From Ashinkailepas kermadecensis (taxonomy: Eukaryota; Arthropoda; Thecostraca; Neolepadidae): DNA of 64,000 nucleotides. The notes under the pieces were generated by a model, which was not told the origin of the DNA, ran no database searches, and saw only the letters and a list, made by a program, of their open reading frames with translations. Below, in pieces: positions 48,490 to 59,430 of the stretch (positions within the stretch are counted from its first letter, which is position 1; each line of letters begins with the position of its first letter). The stretch lies in NCBI GenBank assembly GCA_034440615.1, contig JAOTOM010005136.1, forward strand, positions 791,001-855,000, read 5' to 3'. Made by a program: the position numbers and the translations under genes.

Positions 48490-50320
48490 CATTTTTGTTA
48501 GAGGCCCAACGCATTTTCGAAACCCCTGCTCGTTTTAGGGTTTTGTTGCTTTTTTTGCGCACCGAATATTTTTTTTTAGTTGTCGGGGCGCTTTCAAAGA
48601 TCTCGATGTGTTTACTTAGTGCCCGGTATTTTTGTTCGTTTTGGGATCATGTTGCTTTTTGCGGCCCCAGCCTCTTTTCAGGCCCTTGTGCGGTCATATC
48701 GCCCTTGTGTACCTTGAGAGCTTCCGGTGTTTTTTGTTTTTGTTTTTTTTAGTGTTCCCGGTATATATAGTTATGGCTACAACGCATGTTTTCGGACCCT
48801 GCCGCTTTTTACGAGACTGCGCTTTGAAGGGCCAGTCACATTTTCGGTCCCCGTGGTGCTCTTAGGCTCCCGCTGTGTTTATTTGGGGCTTCTGACGCAC
48901 ATTTGTGGGGCCCCAGTACGATTTTGAGGCTTCGGTGCGATTTTTCTGGGTCCCAGCGCGACTTATCGCGCCCAGGCGCGTGGTTCCGGGACCCAACGCC
49001 AGTTATCTGGGCTCAACGCGATTTTTCTGGATCTCTTCTGCATTTTCTTTAACTTCCGAATCCCGCCCTGATTTTTCGAGTCCCTGGTGCCATGTTTTTG
49101 TATCTCACCTCGATTTTCTTCGAGCTCCGGTATGTTTTTCGATGCCGTACGCGATTTGTCAAGGCATCTGATGACATGTTCGGTGCTCCAGAACCATTGT
49201 CCTGACCCGGACTTTTTTGCAATCCCTCCTGATTTTGGAGGGCTCCGGCTTTATTCTTCGGATACCGATGGGACTTTGGGGGTCACTCGGTGCCTATGTG
49301 GGGCCATAGACGCCAATTGTTGGCAGCCCCGACGTTAATTTTTTATGCCCAGACCAAATTTTTGGTACTACCGATGGGTCCGAGCGCGAAATTTTTGGTA
49401 GTACCGAATTGTGGGTCCGAGCGCGAAATTTGGTGGGACCGGTTCGAGTTTGCGGGGCGCGTTGTACTTAGCTGTGACCCCAACACGATCTTGGCGGTTC
49501 CTGTTGCAGATTTTCGTGCCTCGGAGCGAGTTTTCTGGGGCCCTACGCGAATTCTGGTGGACCGACGCGAATTTTTGTGGTCCCAGCGCGACTTTTGGGG
49601 GCCTCGGCTCGATTCTTGGGAGCATATCCCTCTTAGGAGGGAGGGGCCATTTGCCCCTTTGATATGTCACTGCGGCCACCGAAGGAGTTCTATTCTTTCT
49701 ATAGGTCCTTACGTGATATTTTTGGCTCCTGGTACGATTCTTCGGTCTCCAGGTGCGATTTTTTTCGGTGCCCTGACACGTTTTTTTCCAGTGCCCAACG
49801 GGTTTTGCGGGGACTTTGACCCGAATTTTTTGGGCGCAGAGTGACATTCCGGTTGATAATTGATTTTTGGGGCAGCAGCAACCTTTGGGGTCCAGGCGCG
49901 ACTTTTTGGTCCCCAGTGAGATTTTCGAAGGTTGCGACGCGACTTTTTTAGTCCAATGTAATCTTTTGTGTCCCGACGTCATTTACTTGGATCCCTTGCG
50001 CGAGTTTTAGCGACCTCGACACTTTGTGGGTGTCCAATACGTTTTGGATGCTTTTAGTGTCATTGTTGGGGCCCAAGAGTGATTATCCATGTCCGGATTG
50101 TTTTTCGTTGCCCCGGCTTCATTTGTGTCTAAATGATACTGTTGGGGAACGGTACGACTTATCGTGCCCCTAGCGTGATTGTCATGATCCGGGTGTGCAT
50201 TTTTGGTACCCATAGGCTCAGCGAGATTTTCAGGGGCCCCGGCCGGATCTTTTTGGGCCCATGTCGTGATTTTCAAGTACCCCGGCACGACTCCTGCCAT
50301 TTCAGATGCTTCTAGCAAAT
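48490..50320. repeat. Degenerate GCGATTTTT/GGGCCC array (outer left part)
   Basis: Strongly diverged units of about 20-30 bp with the pattern GTGCGATTTTTCTGGGTCCC. Not alignable unit by unit by eye, but the periodic CGATTTTT and GGGCCC/GGACCC alternation is clear. Open frames on both strands are artefacts. Confidence 0.8.
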
Positions 50321-51255
50321 TATAGACCTCCTCTCGCGTCTTAGGGGTCTCGTCTCATTTCCTGGAGCTTCTTTACCGGTTTTGGACGTCTTCTCGTCCG
50401 TCCTACCCTCCTCCATATTCAATGGTCCTCCTCTCCCGTTTTGGAGGACCTCCGCCCACATCCTGGGGCCCCTTTAACATGGCATGGGACTTCCTCTCAT
50501 GTTCCAGGGGCATCCTCTGCCAAATTAGGGGCCTCCTGCCACGCCTCGTGGGCCTCCTCCTTTGTCCTCGCAAAGCTTACCCGTCTTGAGGGGATCTTCA
50601 ATTTTGGAAACCTCGCCTCCTTCCATACCTGCTACCTACCACTTCCATTTTAAGGGCCTTCTCTCATTTCCTGGGAATTCCTTCAGGTCGTCGGGGCCTC
50701 ATTCGGCCCTGGAGACCTGCTACTCCATCTGGAGGGACTCCTCTCGAGTCAGGCAGGGGCCTCCTTTTTTCTTTTTGAGGCTTTCTTTTTCAAATTAGGG
50801 GCCTCCTCTCACGTCTTCGGGGCCTCCTGTTCCGCGTTTTGATTCTATCTTTTCCCATTTTAAGTTGGCCTCTTATCTCCTGGTGGACTCCTGTTCTCTC
50901 TTAGGTGGCTCCTCTTCCAAATTACACGCAACCTTTCCTATCTCAGTTACCTTGTCATTTCCTGGGGACCTTCTTACCCGTCTTGAAGCCTTCTTTCTCG
51001 CCTGGGAGCCATCCCTCTTATCTAATGGCCATTCTCTCCTATCTTAGGGGCTTCCTCGTGCATCATAGGGTCTCTTTCCAATCTTATATCGTCCTCTTCC
51101 GAATTCGGTGCTTCCTGCCACTTTTCTGGATTATCCTTTTCTATCTTGGTGGAACCTTACCCGTTTCGGGGACTGCTTTTACGTCTCCGAAACCTCATCT
51201 CATATCCACTGGCTTTCTCTTCCGTCTTAGGGCCTTCTCTCATTTTCTGAGGTCT
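50321..51255. repeat. Degenerate ~30-bp GGGGCCTCCT array (middle part)
   Basis: Units of about 30-31 bp such as TTAGGGGCCTCCTCTCACGT, separated by C/T-rich variable sequence. Same unit type as 53000-53110 and as the left-end seed. Confidence 0.85.
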
Positions 51256-52960
51256 CCCTTCCGGTATTGGGGCCTCCTTTGCAATCCTGGGGGCCTCCTT
51301 TGCAATCCTGAGGGCCTCCTTTGCAATCCTGGGGGCCTCCTTTGTAATCCTGTGGGCCTCCTTTGCAATCATGGGGGTCTGCTTTGCAATCCTGGGGCCT
51401 CTTTTTGCAATCCTGGGGGCCTCCTTTACAATCCTGTGGGCTTCCTTCGCAATCCTGAGGGCCTCCTTTGCAATCCTAGGGCCCTCCTGTGCAATCCTGG
51501 GGCCTCCTTTGCAATCCTGGAGGCCTCCTTTTGCAATCCTGTTGGTCTCCTTTGCAATCCTGGAGTCCTCCTTTGTAATCCTGGGGGCCTCCTTTGCAAT
51601 CCCGGTCCCTCCTTTGCAATCCTGGAGTCCTCCTTTGTAATCATGGGGCCTCCTTTGCAATCATGAGGCCTCCTTTGCAATCCTGGTGTCCTCCTTTGCA
51701 ATCCTGAGGGCCTCCTTTGCAATCCTGGAGTCCTCCTTTGTAATCATGGGGCCTCCTTTGCAATCCTGGGGCCTCCTTTGCAATCCTGGGGCCTCCTTTG
51801 CAATCCTGGGGGCCTCCTTTGTAATCCTGGAGGCCTCCTTTGCAATCCTGAGGGCCTCCTTTGCAATCCTGGGGGCCTCCTTTGCAATCCTGGGGCCTCC
51901 TTTGCATTCCCGGGGGGCCTCCTTTACAATCCTGGAGTTCTCCTTTGTAATCCTGGTGGCCTCCTTTGTAATCCTGGGGCGTCCTTTGCAATCCTGGGGC
52001 CTCCTTTGCAATCGTGAGGGCCTCATTTGCATTCCTGGGGGTCTCCTTTGCAATCCTGGAGTCCTCCTTTGCAAACCTGGGGGCCTCCTTTGCAATCCTG
52101 GAGTCCTCCTTTGAAACCATGGTGGCCTCCTTTGCAATCCTGTGAGCCTCTTTTGCAATCCTGGGGCCTCCTTTTCAATCCTGGGGGCCTCCTTTTCAAT
52201 CCTGGGGGCCTCCTTTGTAATCCTGGAGGCCTCCTTTGCAATCCTGAGGGCCTCCTTTGCAATCCTGGGGGCCTCCTTTGTAATCCTGGAGGCCTCCTTT
52301 GCAATCGTGAGGGCCTCCTTTGCATTCCTGGGGGTCTCCTTTGCAATCCTGGAGTCCTTCTTTGCAATCCTGGAGTCCTTTGCAAACCTGGGGGCTTCCT
52401 TTGCAATCCTGGGGGCCTCCTTTGCAATCCTGGGGCCTCCTTTTCAATCCAGGGGGCCTCCTTTGTAATCATGGAGGCCTCCTTTGCAATCCTGGGGCCT
52501 CCTTTGCAATCTTGGGGGCCTCCTTTTCAATCATGGGGGCCTCCTTTGTAATCATGGAGGCCTCCTTTGCAATCCTGGGGGCCTCCTTTTCAATCCTGGG
52601 GGCCTCCTTTGCAATCCTGGGGGGCCTCCTTTGTAATCCTGGAGGCCTCCTTTGCAATCGTGAGGGCCTCCTTTGCATTCCTGGGGGTCTCCTTTGCAAT
52701 CCTGGAATCCTCCTTTGCAAACCTGGGGGCCTCCTTTGCAATCCTGGGGGCCTCCTTTGCAATCCTGGGGGGCCTCCTTTGCAATCCTGGGGCCTCCTTT
52801 TCAATCCAGGGGGCCTCCTTTGTAATCATGGAGGCCTCCTTTGCAATCCTGGGGGCCTCCTTTTCAATCCAGGGGGCCTCCTTTGTAATCCTGGAGGCGT
52901 CCTTTGCAATCCTGAGGGCCTCCTTTGCAATCCTGGGAGCATCCTTTGCATTCCTGGGGG
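51256..52960. repeat. Homogeneous 22/23-bp array (core of the satellite)
   Basis: About 75 copies of GGCCTCCTTTGCAATCCTGG with G-run length and TGTAATC/TTCAATC/TGCATTC variants. A marker block (CAATCGTGAGGGCCTC, then TTGCATTCCTGGGGGTCTCC) recurs at 52011, 52304 and 52657, showing higher-order duplications of about 293 and 353 bp. Confidence 0.95.
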
Positions 52961-53130
52961 CCTCCGTGCCAATTGTTGGCAATCTCGTGATTTCTGGGGC
53001 CTCCTATCCTCTCCTAGGTGACTCCTTCTTCAAATTAGGGGCCTCCTCTCACGTCTTGGAGGCCTCCTCCCGTGTCTCGTCGGCCTCATTGCTAACTTTT
53101 TTCCTGTGCATTTCCGGATAGGGGCCTCCT
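52961..53130. repeat. Degenerate ~31-bp GGGGCCTCCT units (outer right part)
   Basis: Decayed units as in the middle-left part (AAATTAGGGGCCTCCTCTCA near 53033), mirroring the left fringe. Confidence 0.85.
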
Positions 53131-53217
53131 CAAATTTCAGGGGGGGGGCGGCGCCCCCCCTGTTTGACGGCAGGGGGGGCGACTGCCCCCCCTGCCCCCC
53201 CGGTGGCGACGCCCTTG

Positions 53218-53225
53218 CTTACAGC
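53218..53225. repeat. 8-bp target-site duplication, right (CTTACAGC)
   Basis: Perfect copy of 46738-46745, immediately outside the right inverted end. Confidence 0.75.
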
Positions 53226-53269
53226 ACAATTTTATGGATATATTTTGTATGAAAAGTATTTATTTCAAA

Positions 53270-53390
53270 ACCCATTTAAATTTAATTTACCCGGTTTTAA
53301 ATTTTTTTAAAGTGTAAAAAGGGAAAAAAAAAAAAAAAAAAAAAAATTAAAAAAGGGAAGGGGCCTTTTTTAAAAAAAATGGAGGAAAAA

Positions 53391-53423
<33 letters not shown>

Positions 53424-53427
53424 AGTA

Positions 53428-53472
<45 letters not shown>

Positions 53473-53545
53473 ATTTATAATTTTTTTTAATAAAAAAAAA
53501 AAAGAGGGGGGGTGGGAAAAGACCCCCTCTCCCTTTCCCGGGGGG
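53270..53545. other. Homopolymer-rich, probably unreliable sequence
   Basis: Long A, T, G and C runs follow each other with almost no mixed sequence. This looks like failed base calling or a collapsed read region, not a real poly(A) tail. Confidence 0.7.
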
Positions 53546-53800
53546 GGGGGGAAGGTATCAGGGCCTCTTGTTTCCATGAGGGGCTCTTGCTCCCCTTAGC
53601 CTCTCCCATGACTGTCCTGTTCTGTTACCCAGTGCACTTAATTTTATTCAGTTTTCTTCAATTAGTGACCGGATGGTGTTATACTATTATGTAGGAAGTT
53701 ATGCTTCACCAATCGTGTCAGTTCATTGTACCAAATAAAGTTTCAATTATATGTGTATCCATGTGTATCCATCTCTTCTTACCTATAAAAAAATATAGAT
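53546..53800. other. Short single-copy spacer
   Basis: ATGTGTATCC is duplicated (53751-53770). An AATAAA is present near 53735. Nothing else recognised. Confidence 0.45.
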
Positions 53801-54515
53801 ATGTTAGAAAGAGTGCAGCCCAAAGCCACTGGACTCATCAGTGGAATAGTTAACTTAGAATATGGAGAAAGGCTTGTGGCATTAGATATGTACTCACTCA
53901 AGTATATGAAATTAAGGGGGCACATGATTAAAATGTACAAATTGTTAAAGGGCTAGATTAGATCAATTTGAATGATGCTCTTCTGTTTAGAGTATCACAT
54001 AGGGGTCATCAATTCAGGTTAGACATGTTGAGGTGTAGGACAGTTAAGCGACACCAGGTCTTCAGTCAAAGGGTTGTTGATCAGTGGAATAGGTTGCCTG
54101 CTGATGTTGTGGGAGTTCCTCATTGAATGTATTTAAAAGAACGGTGGACACATTTTTTAGACATGCAAATCTTGTTTTGTGTTCTAATTAGTGATGGATG
54201 GGGTGAGATTTATGCTAAGTAAGTGTGCACGGCATATACCCCTTAAGCAGGCATAGATGCAGCTTGAAAATTATTGGTAAGGCATTCAATCCACATGTGT
54301 TAAGAGAGATCAAGGGAATAGGGCTGGATAGCTAGGGTAGATAGGCATTGATAGGTGTGTGGGATGTTGGTGGATGGTTTCTTTAGGATGTAGTGATGGT
54401 TGGGGTAGGTCTTTTTACCGGACTTATAGCATCTTCTATTTACAGACTTAACTGGATGGGCCCTTGTGGCTCTTAATAAGTCTAAACACTTCATGACTTT
54501 ATAACTTTATGTGAT
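53801..54515 (+). mobile_element. CR1-like LINE 3' end (ORF2 C-terminus plus 3' UTR)
   Basis: The translation from 53801 shows LERVQPKATGLISGI, LEYGERLVALDMYSLKYM and KLRGHMIKMYKLLKG, then in another frame FSQRVVDQWNRLPADVV. These are the conserved post-RT segments of CR1/Jockey-type LINEs (QRRAT.., YEERL..L.L.SLEYRR.RGDLI, FF..RVV..WN.LP..VV). A stop and a frameshift break it near 53955. The 3' UTR ends in short TGACTTTATAACTTTATG repeats, like the terminal octamer repeats of CR1 elements. Inverted copies of this 3' UTR lie at 61.05-61.74 and 62.32-62.99 kb. Confidence 0.8.
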
Positions 54516-55845
54516 CACCTGATGCATTTGATGACATTCATATAACAGTCTTGCAAATAGAGATCACCATCAACCATGAATAATTCCAATGATAACATCC
54601 TATAAACCCCATTTTCTTCACGGTTGAATGAGCAAAAAAGTACATGTCATCAAGGAACAACCAAGGAGGCCAGCGCTGCTTTTGGAAGCCCAGGTGAGCT
54701 CCATGGTTTCCAAGGCATTTCCATGTCTTTCGACTTTGGAATTATATTTGCATTCATATTTGAATGGCAATTTCATAGCATATTTTTTCCTTCTACAACA
54801 ACAAATGGAGTTGGAATGCAATCGAGCTGTTCGAAATGTTTGCCGACTTGATGGATGTCAGAAAATCTGTTTGCAAGGAGTTAACCTCTGTAACTTCGCT
54901 TTTAACGTGTGAATACATTGCTTTATCTCTCTCCCAGTGTGATAGTCGTCATATGCGCAAATGAAAGGTCTCGAAAAATGGTAATAACTTCTGAAGGTGA
55001 TTTCGGACAATTTTTAAAGTTGGGAATCTAAAAATAAAGTGCCAAAATCTGATGTTTTTTGGCGGAGGTGGGGGGGGGGGGCGGAGGGGTGTAGTGGTGA
55101 CTCTGCCTCGTCACATCTCGGTAAATTGGACCACCCCTGCTTCCCTCCCCTCATCGGCCACCCATGTAGGTATATCCGGCGGCGAGATGGGGCCAGCTTT
55201 ACCATGGCCTCGGCCGGGGCTATGTCCGGGAGTTGCCATTCTGTACGCACCGAATGCACACATGTGAGCACAGTTAAGAATGTCTAGCCTCTCACCCCAA
55301 ACACAACAACTTGTATCCTTATTGCGGAAGTTCCAACGCTTTTAGTAGCAAGGTCTAATCATGTTTTGTGTTCTCAGCATTTGCCACATGGGTGTGCAAG
55401 TGGTGCCAACTGGTTGGCTGAGATTAGCTGCTGCCCGACAACCACCTCTCCGACCACAGTGTGACGTGAGGTGGTGATGGGACAGTGGTGCCGTTTTGTG
55501 CACCTCTGAAGAGAGGGCTCACGAAGATGAATTACATGCTGTTGCAGATGACACCGTGACAAACGTATCTTGCATGTCGTTGGGAGGCGCTATTTATGCA
55601 ATTGATGGTCTTAATGTGCCGTGACTGATTGCCTCGACACAGGCCTAGCACGCGTTGGAAGCACGTCGTTCCAGCTGCAGGATCAATGACGGCCTTGCGT
55701 CGCACGCATTTGATGGATTTGCGTATCAATAGGGGTCTGTCCTGGAGAGCATTGAAGTGGAGGTGAAGATGGTAAAAAGAGGTTCGATTTCCCCTTGCCT
55801 GAAATTAATGGAAATTGGTGCAAATAGCCACCCAAACACGTGGGC
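54516..55845. other. Mostly unrecognised single-copy sequence
   Basis: Contains the weak exon candidate at 54628 and a G run at about 55068-55082. No domain seen in the other frames. Confidence 0.45.
54628..54693 (+). CDS. Candidate short first exon, function unknown
   Basis: ATG at 54628 opens 22 codons (MSKKVHVIKEQPRRPALLLE...) and ends at a consensus donor CAG|GTGAGC (GT at 54694). No downstream partner exon identified, so the support is only the donor. Confidence 0.18.
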
Positions 55846-55849
55846 TATG

Positions 55850-56240
55850 GAGACCCTAAGGCACGTCAACTGGGGAGGCCCCAGACACGCAAACTGGTGA
55901 GGCCCCAGGCACGTCAACTGAGAAGACCTTCGGACACGCGGTCTGGGAGACCCTCGGACACGCGGACTGGGAGACCCTCGGACACGCGGACTGGGAGACC
56001 CTCGGACACACGGTCTGGGAGACCCTCGGACACGCGGACTGAGAGACCCTCGGACACGCGGTCTGGGAGACCCTCGGACACGCGGTCTGGGAGACCCTCG
56101 GACACGCGGTCTGGGAGACCCTCGGACACGCGGACTGGGAGACCCTCGGACACGCGGTCTGGGAGACCCTCGGACACGCGGACTGGGAGACCCTCGGACA
56201 CGCAAAATGGGGAGATCCTCGGACACGTTGGCTGTGGAGA
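55850..56240. repeat. 24-bp minisatellite (GACCCTCGGACACGCG), about 15 copies
   Basis: Unit GACCCTCGGACACGCGGTCT plus GGGA, with GGTCTGG/GGACTGG alternation. The left end carries decayed CCCCAGRCACGYMAACTG copies. Frames open on both strands are artefacts. Confidence 0.96.
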
Positions 56241-56460
56241 TTCCTCGAGGAAGTGAGCACGCTTGCAAATAACAGCTGGCAGATGCCACAATAGCCCAGT
56301 TCGGTCACGGAGTGGTCGAGTCTGCGCAGCCGACTCCACCGGCAGCTGATCACCATATCACAGCCGAGTTGTGTTCGCCGCACTGTTTTGCAGCGCGTCG
56401 GCCTCCCCATTCGGGCCGCCAGCCGCGGTGGTTAATGATGGCCAGCCCGGCGCGCAGTGG
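56241..56460. other. Single-copy spacer
   Basis: About 220 bp between two arrays, nothing recognised. Confidence 0.5.
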
Positions 56461-56461
56461 C

Positions 56462-56803
56462 GGCGTGTCGACCTGACCCAACTGGACAAATGTCAGGTCA
56501 AGTCAGGTCGACTTGACCCAACTGGCCAAATGTCAAGTCAAGTCAGGTCGACCTGACCCAACTGGCCAAATGTCAAGTCAGGTCGACCTGACCCAACTGA
56601 CCAAATGTCAGGTCAGGTCAGGTCGACTTGACCCAACTGGCCAAATGTCAGGTCAAGTCAGGTCGACCTGACCCAACTGGCCAAATGTCAGGTCAGGTCG
56701 ACCCGACCCAACTGGCCAAATGTCAGGTCAGGTCAGGTCGACTTGACCCAACTGGCCAAATGTCAGGTCAAGTCAGGTCGACCTGACCCAACTGGCCAAA
56801 TGT
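56462..56803. repeat. 35/40-bp minisatellite built on a palindrome
   Basis: About 9 copies of GACCCAACTGGCCAAATGTC with CAGGTCGACCTG (perfect 12-bp palindrome) or AGGTCGACTTGA. Extra 5-bp AGTCA/GGTCA units account for the length difference. Confidence 0.95.
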
Positions 56804-56867
56804 CTCCCCCGGGCACACAGGCCTCGCTTCCCCGAACGCGTCGCCGGACGTACGCTGGATTAGCCGG

Positions 56868-57722
56868 TAGACTATGAGACACAGCCAGAGATTAGACTGA
56901 TGGGGCCATCACCACAGCCCGAGGTCAGACTGATGGGGTTATCACCACAGCTCGAGGTCAGACTATGAGACACAGCCAGAGATTAGACTGATGGGGCCAT
57001 CACCACAGCCCGAGGTCAGACTGATGGGGTTATCACCACAGCTCGAGGTCAGACTATGAGACACAGCCAGAGATTAGACTGATGGGGCCATCACCACAGC
57101 TCGAGGTCAGAATATGAGACACAGCCCGAGGTCAGACTGGTGGGGTCATCGCTACAGCCCGAGGTCAGACTGGTGGGGTCACCACCACAGCTCGAGGTCA
57201 GACTATGAGACACAGCCCGAGATCAGACTGATGGGGTCATCACCACAGCTCGAGGTCAGACTATGAGACACAGCCCGAGATGAGGCTGATGGGGTCATCA
57301 CAACAACTCGAGGGCAGACTGATAGGGCCATCACCACAGCTCGAGGTCAGACTATGAGACACAGCTCAATATCAGACTGATGGGGCCATCACCACAGCTC
57401 GAGGTCAGACTATGAGACACAGCCCGAGATCAGACTGATGGGGTCATCACCACAGCTCGAGGTCAGACTATGAAACACAGCCCGGGATCAGACTGATGGG
57501 GCCATCACCACAGCTCAAGGTCAGACTATGAGACACAGCCCGAGATCAGACTGATGGGGTCATCACCACAGCTCAAGGTCAGACTATGAAACACAGCCCG
57601 AGGTCAGACTATGAGACACAGCCCGAGATCAGACTGATGGGGCCGTCACCACAGCTCAAGGTCAGACTATGAGACACAGCCCGAGATCAGACTGATGGGG
57701 CCATCACCACAGATCGAGATCA
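56868..57722. repeat. 58/91-bp minisatellite
   Basis: The 58-bp unit contains CTCGAGGTCAGACTATGAGA and GACTGATGGGGCCATCACCA. The first two repeats are 91-bp forms (starts 56871, 56962, 57053) with an extra 33-bp module; later copies are 58 bp. Confidence 0.95.
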
Positions 57723-58145
57723 GCTGGTATGGTCGGTACTGTTGTCAGTACCACCTGGTGCCAACTGGTAACTGGTAATTTTGGCAATACCACCATAGGT
57801 AAGCTGGAAATCGGTTCAGTATCGCCAGGCATAAGCTGGTGCTGTTGTCAACTCATAGTATCACCCAGGGCAAAGTGGTAATGATTTTGGTACCAATCGT
57901 TCCAAGCTGGTAATTAATTCAATACCGTCCGAAGTAAACTTCTAATGTCAGCATGAACGGAGCTCAGCTGGTAATGTTGTCAACATGCCACCAGAGGTTG
58001 ATTGTTGATGTCAGATTCATTTCAGGTCAGCTGGTAATGCTGCTAGGACCATTGGATGTCAAACTGATCTGTAATCTAACCAAGCTCCTGAATAGTATGC
58101 TGACTAAGAAATATCAGTAACCAGAGGTTAACTGGTAACGTCGTA
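57723..58145. repeat. Degenerate CAGCTGGTAAT-type repeats
   Basis: About seven loose copies of AGCTGGTAATG-like sequence, each followed by a TGTCA/ATACCA stretch, at 50-70 bp spacing. Possibly a decayed neighbour array. Confidence 0.6.
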
Positions 58146-58790
58146 ATCACCTAAGGTTAACCCCTTTTCTCATTTCCTCCTATGTCGCTAAAGGACGACC
58201 AACATTCACTGCTGCTGCTGCTGCGGACGTGAGGTATCTGATGGTGATGACTGGAAATTCATTTCGTAAAACGGATCCAAGCTCTTTGTGGTTATTTCAA
58301 GCAAAGCTAACTTAATTGCATACAAATAATGCCCGTGAAATATTTAATCCAGACAAATACGTAAGGCGTAACACTGCTGGAACCGAAACACATGTCATGC
58401 TAATAACAATAATAGCAACAATAAATAATAACGGTAATTCGGGACAATAATACCGTATCCGAAACACTGGTGTTTACATTCAGCATGCAAAAAAGCCCCA
58501 CGGAGCTACAGAGGCCATATAACTATGACACCCCTCACAAACCGGTGGTCAGCACCATGTCAAATCAAACTAGTCTTAAACCGCTGACACTGATGAGTGG
58601 ATATCAATAGACAAGCTATTCCGGTAGTTGGTGCCATGGGCATAGTTGGCGGGGTAGAGGAGACCAGTTCCCCACTTTCCGCGACGTCTGGTCTATCAAT
58701 ATGGTCGTCGATGTGCACTTGACCGAGCGCATCCTTAGTGGGCGCCTCACAGAAGTCCGAGGGCTGATGGAATAAAATAGTGCCCCTTCC
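58146..58790. other. Unrecognised single-copy sequence
   Basis: A short (CTG)5 lies near 58208. No gene recognised. Confidence 0.5.
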
Positions 58791-58799
58791 AAAGGGTTA

Positions 58800-59430
58800 T
58801 CACCATACACCAAATTCAAACGTCCACTCATCCCTAAAATACTCTACATACATAAAAACTAAACATCCAACAACGCCCACTACGTCTATGGATCCCAAGC
58901 CACACACCCATACACGGTAATGAACACGCAGATACAGAAGCAAACCTAGCCACAACACTACAGCAAACCACGCAATGCCTATACTCACAATCAGACTACT
59001 ACCCCACAATACGCCAAGCCCTCAACAAACACATACAACAAACCTGGGACACAACAATAACACAACTCCACGAAATACACCCCAAACTCGAACAATGGCA
59101 CTCCATCAACCAACACACCAGACTCAAAGAACTACACTAACACGAATACGAACAGGACACACAGCACTCACACATTCATACCTCATCCTACGACAACCGC
59201 GACCACAATGCACAACATGTCACCGAACACTTACAATCAAACACATACTCATTTACTGCACCAAATACAACCACCAAAGACAGCATATCACCAACTACTG
59301 CGCCACACACAACATCCCACTAAACCTCACTACTCTTCTCAACGACGAACATCCAGCACTACACGAACATGTCTTCCACTTTGTCTCTATCAAACGCATA
59401 CTCGAACAACTGTGAAAAAGAACGAAAAAA
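58800..59430 (+). mobile_element. Third I-type LINE fragment (RNase H end and C-terminus)
   Basis: The first frame contains GNEHADTEANLATT (RNase H end, about 58916) and the linker WDTTITQLHEIHPKLEQWHS. After a frameshift near 59133 the second frame reads LTRIRTGHTALTHS, PQCTTCHRTLTIKHILIYC and a C-terminus ending IKRILEQL at 59415. The layout matches the end of LINE copies 1 and 2, but the sequence is clearly a different subfamily. It is followed by an A/G-rich 3' region. Confidence 0.78.

Larger units (their letters stand above)
46746..53217. mobile_element. Non-autonomous hAT-type element enclosing a large satellite, 6.47 kb
   Basis: The left end is CAGTGGCGTCGCCAC; the right end, read inward on the other strand, is CAAGGGCGTCGCCAC (13 of 15 identical), followed in both by a G-rich run (AGGGGGGGCA). 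A perfect 8-bp direct repeat CTTACAGC flanks the pair. No transposase is recognised inside. The interior holds about 1.6 kb of ordinary sequence and then about 4.6 kb of degenerate GGGGCCTCC-type tandem repeats; motifs of the same kind sit right next to the left end (46790-46850), which ties the satellite to the element. A chance pairing of unrelated ends is possible but unlikely. Confidence 0.7.

Noticed and set aside
50905..53121. ORFs on both strands across the satellite (LLCNPGG, ITKEAPRIAKEA)
   Set aside because: Produced by the 22/23-bp unit; the same peptide pattern appears in several frames.
53395..53475. Poly(A) tail of a retrotransposon
   Set aside because: Adjacent T, G and C runs of similar quality point to unreliable sequence, and no element ends there.
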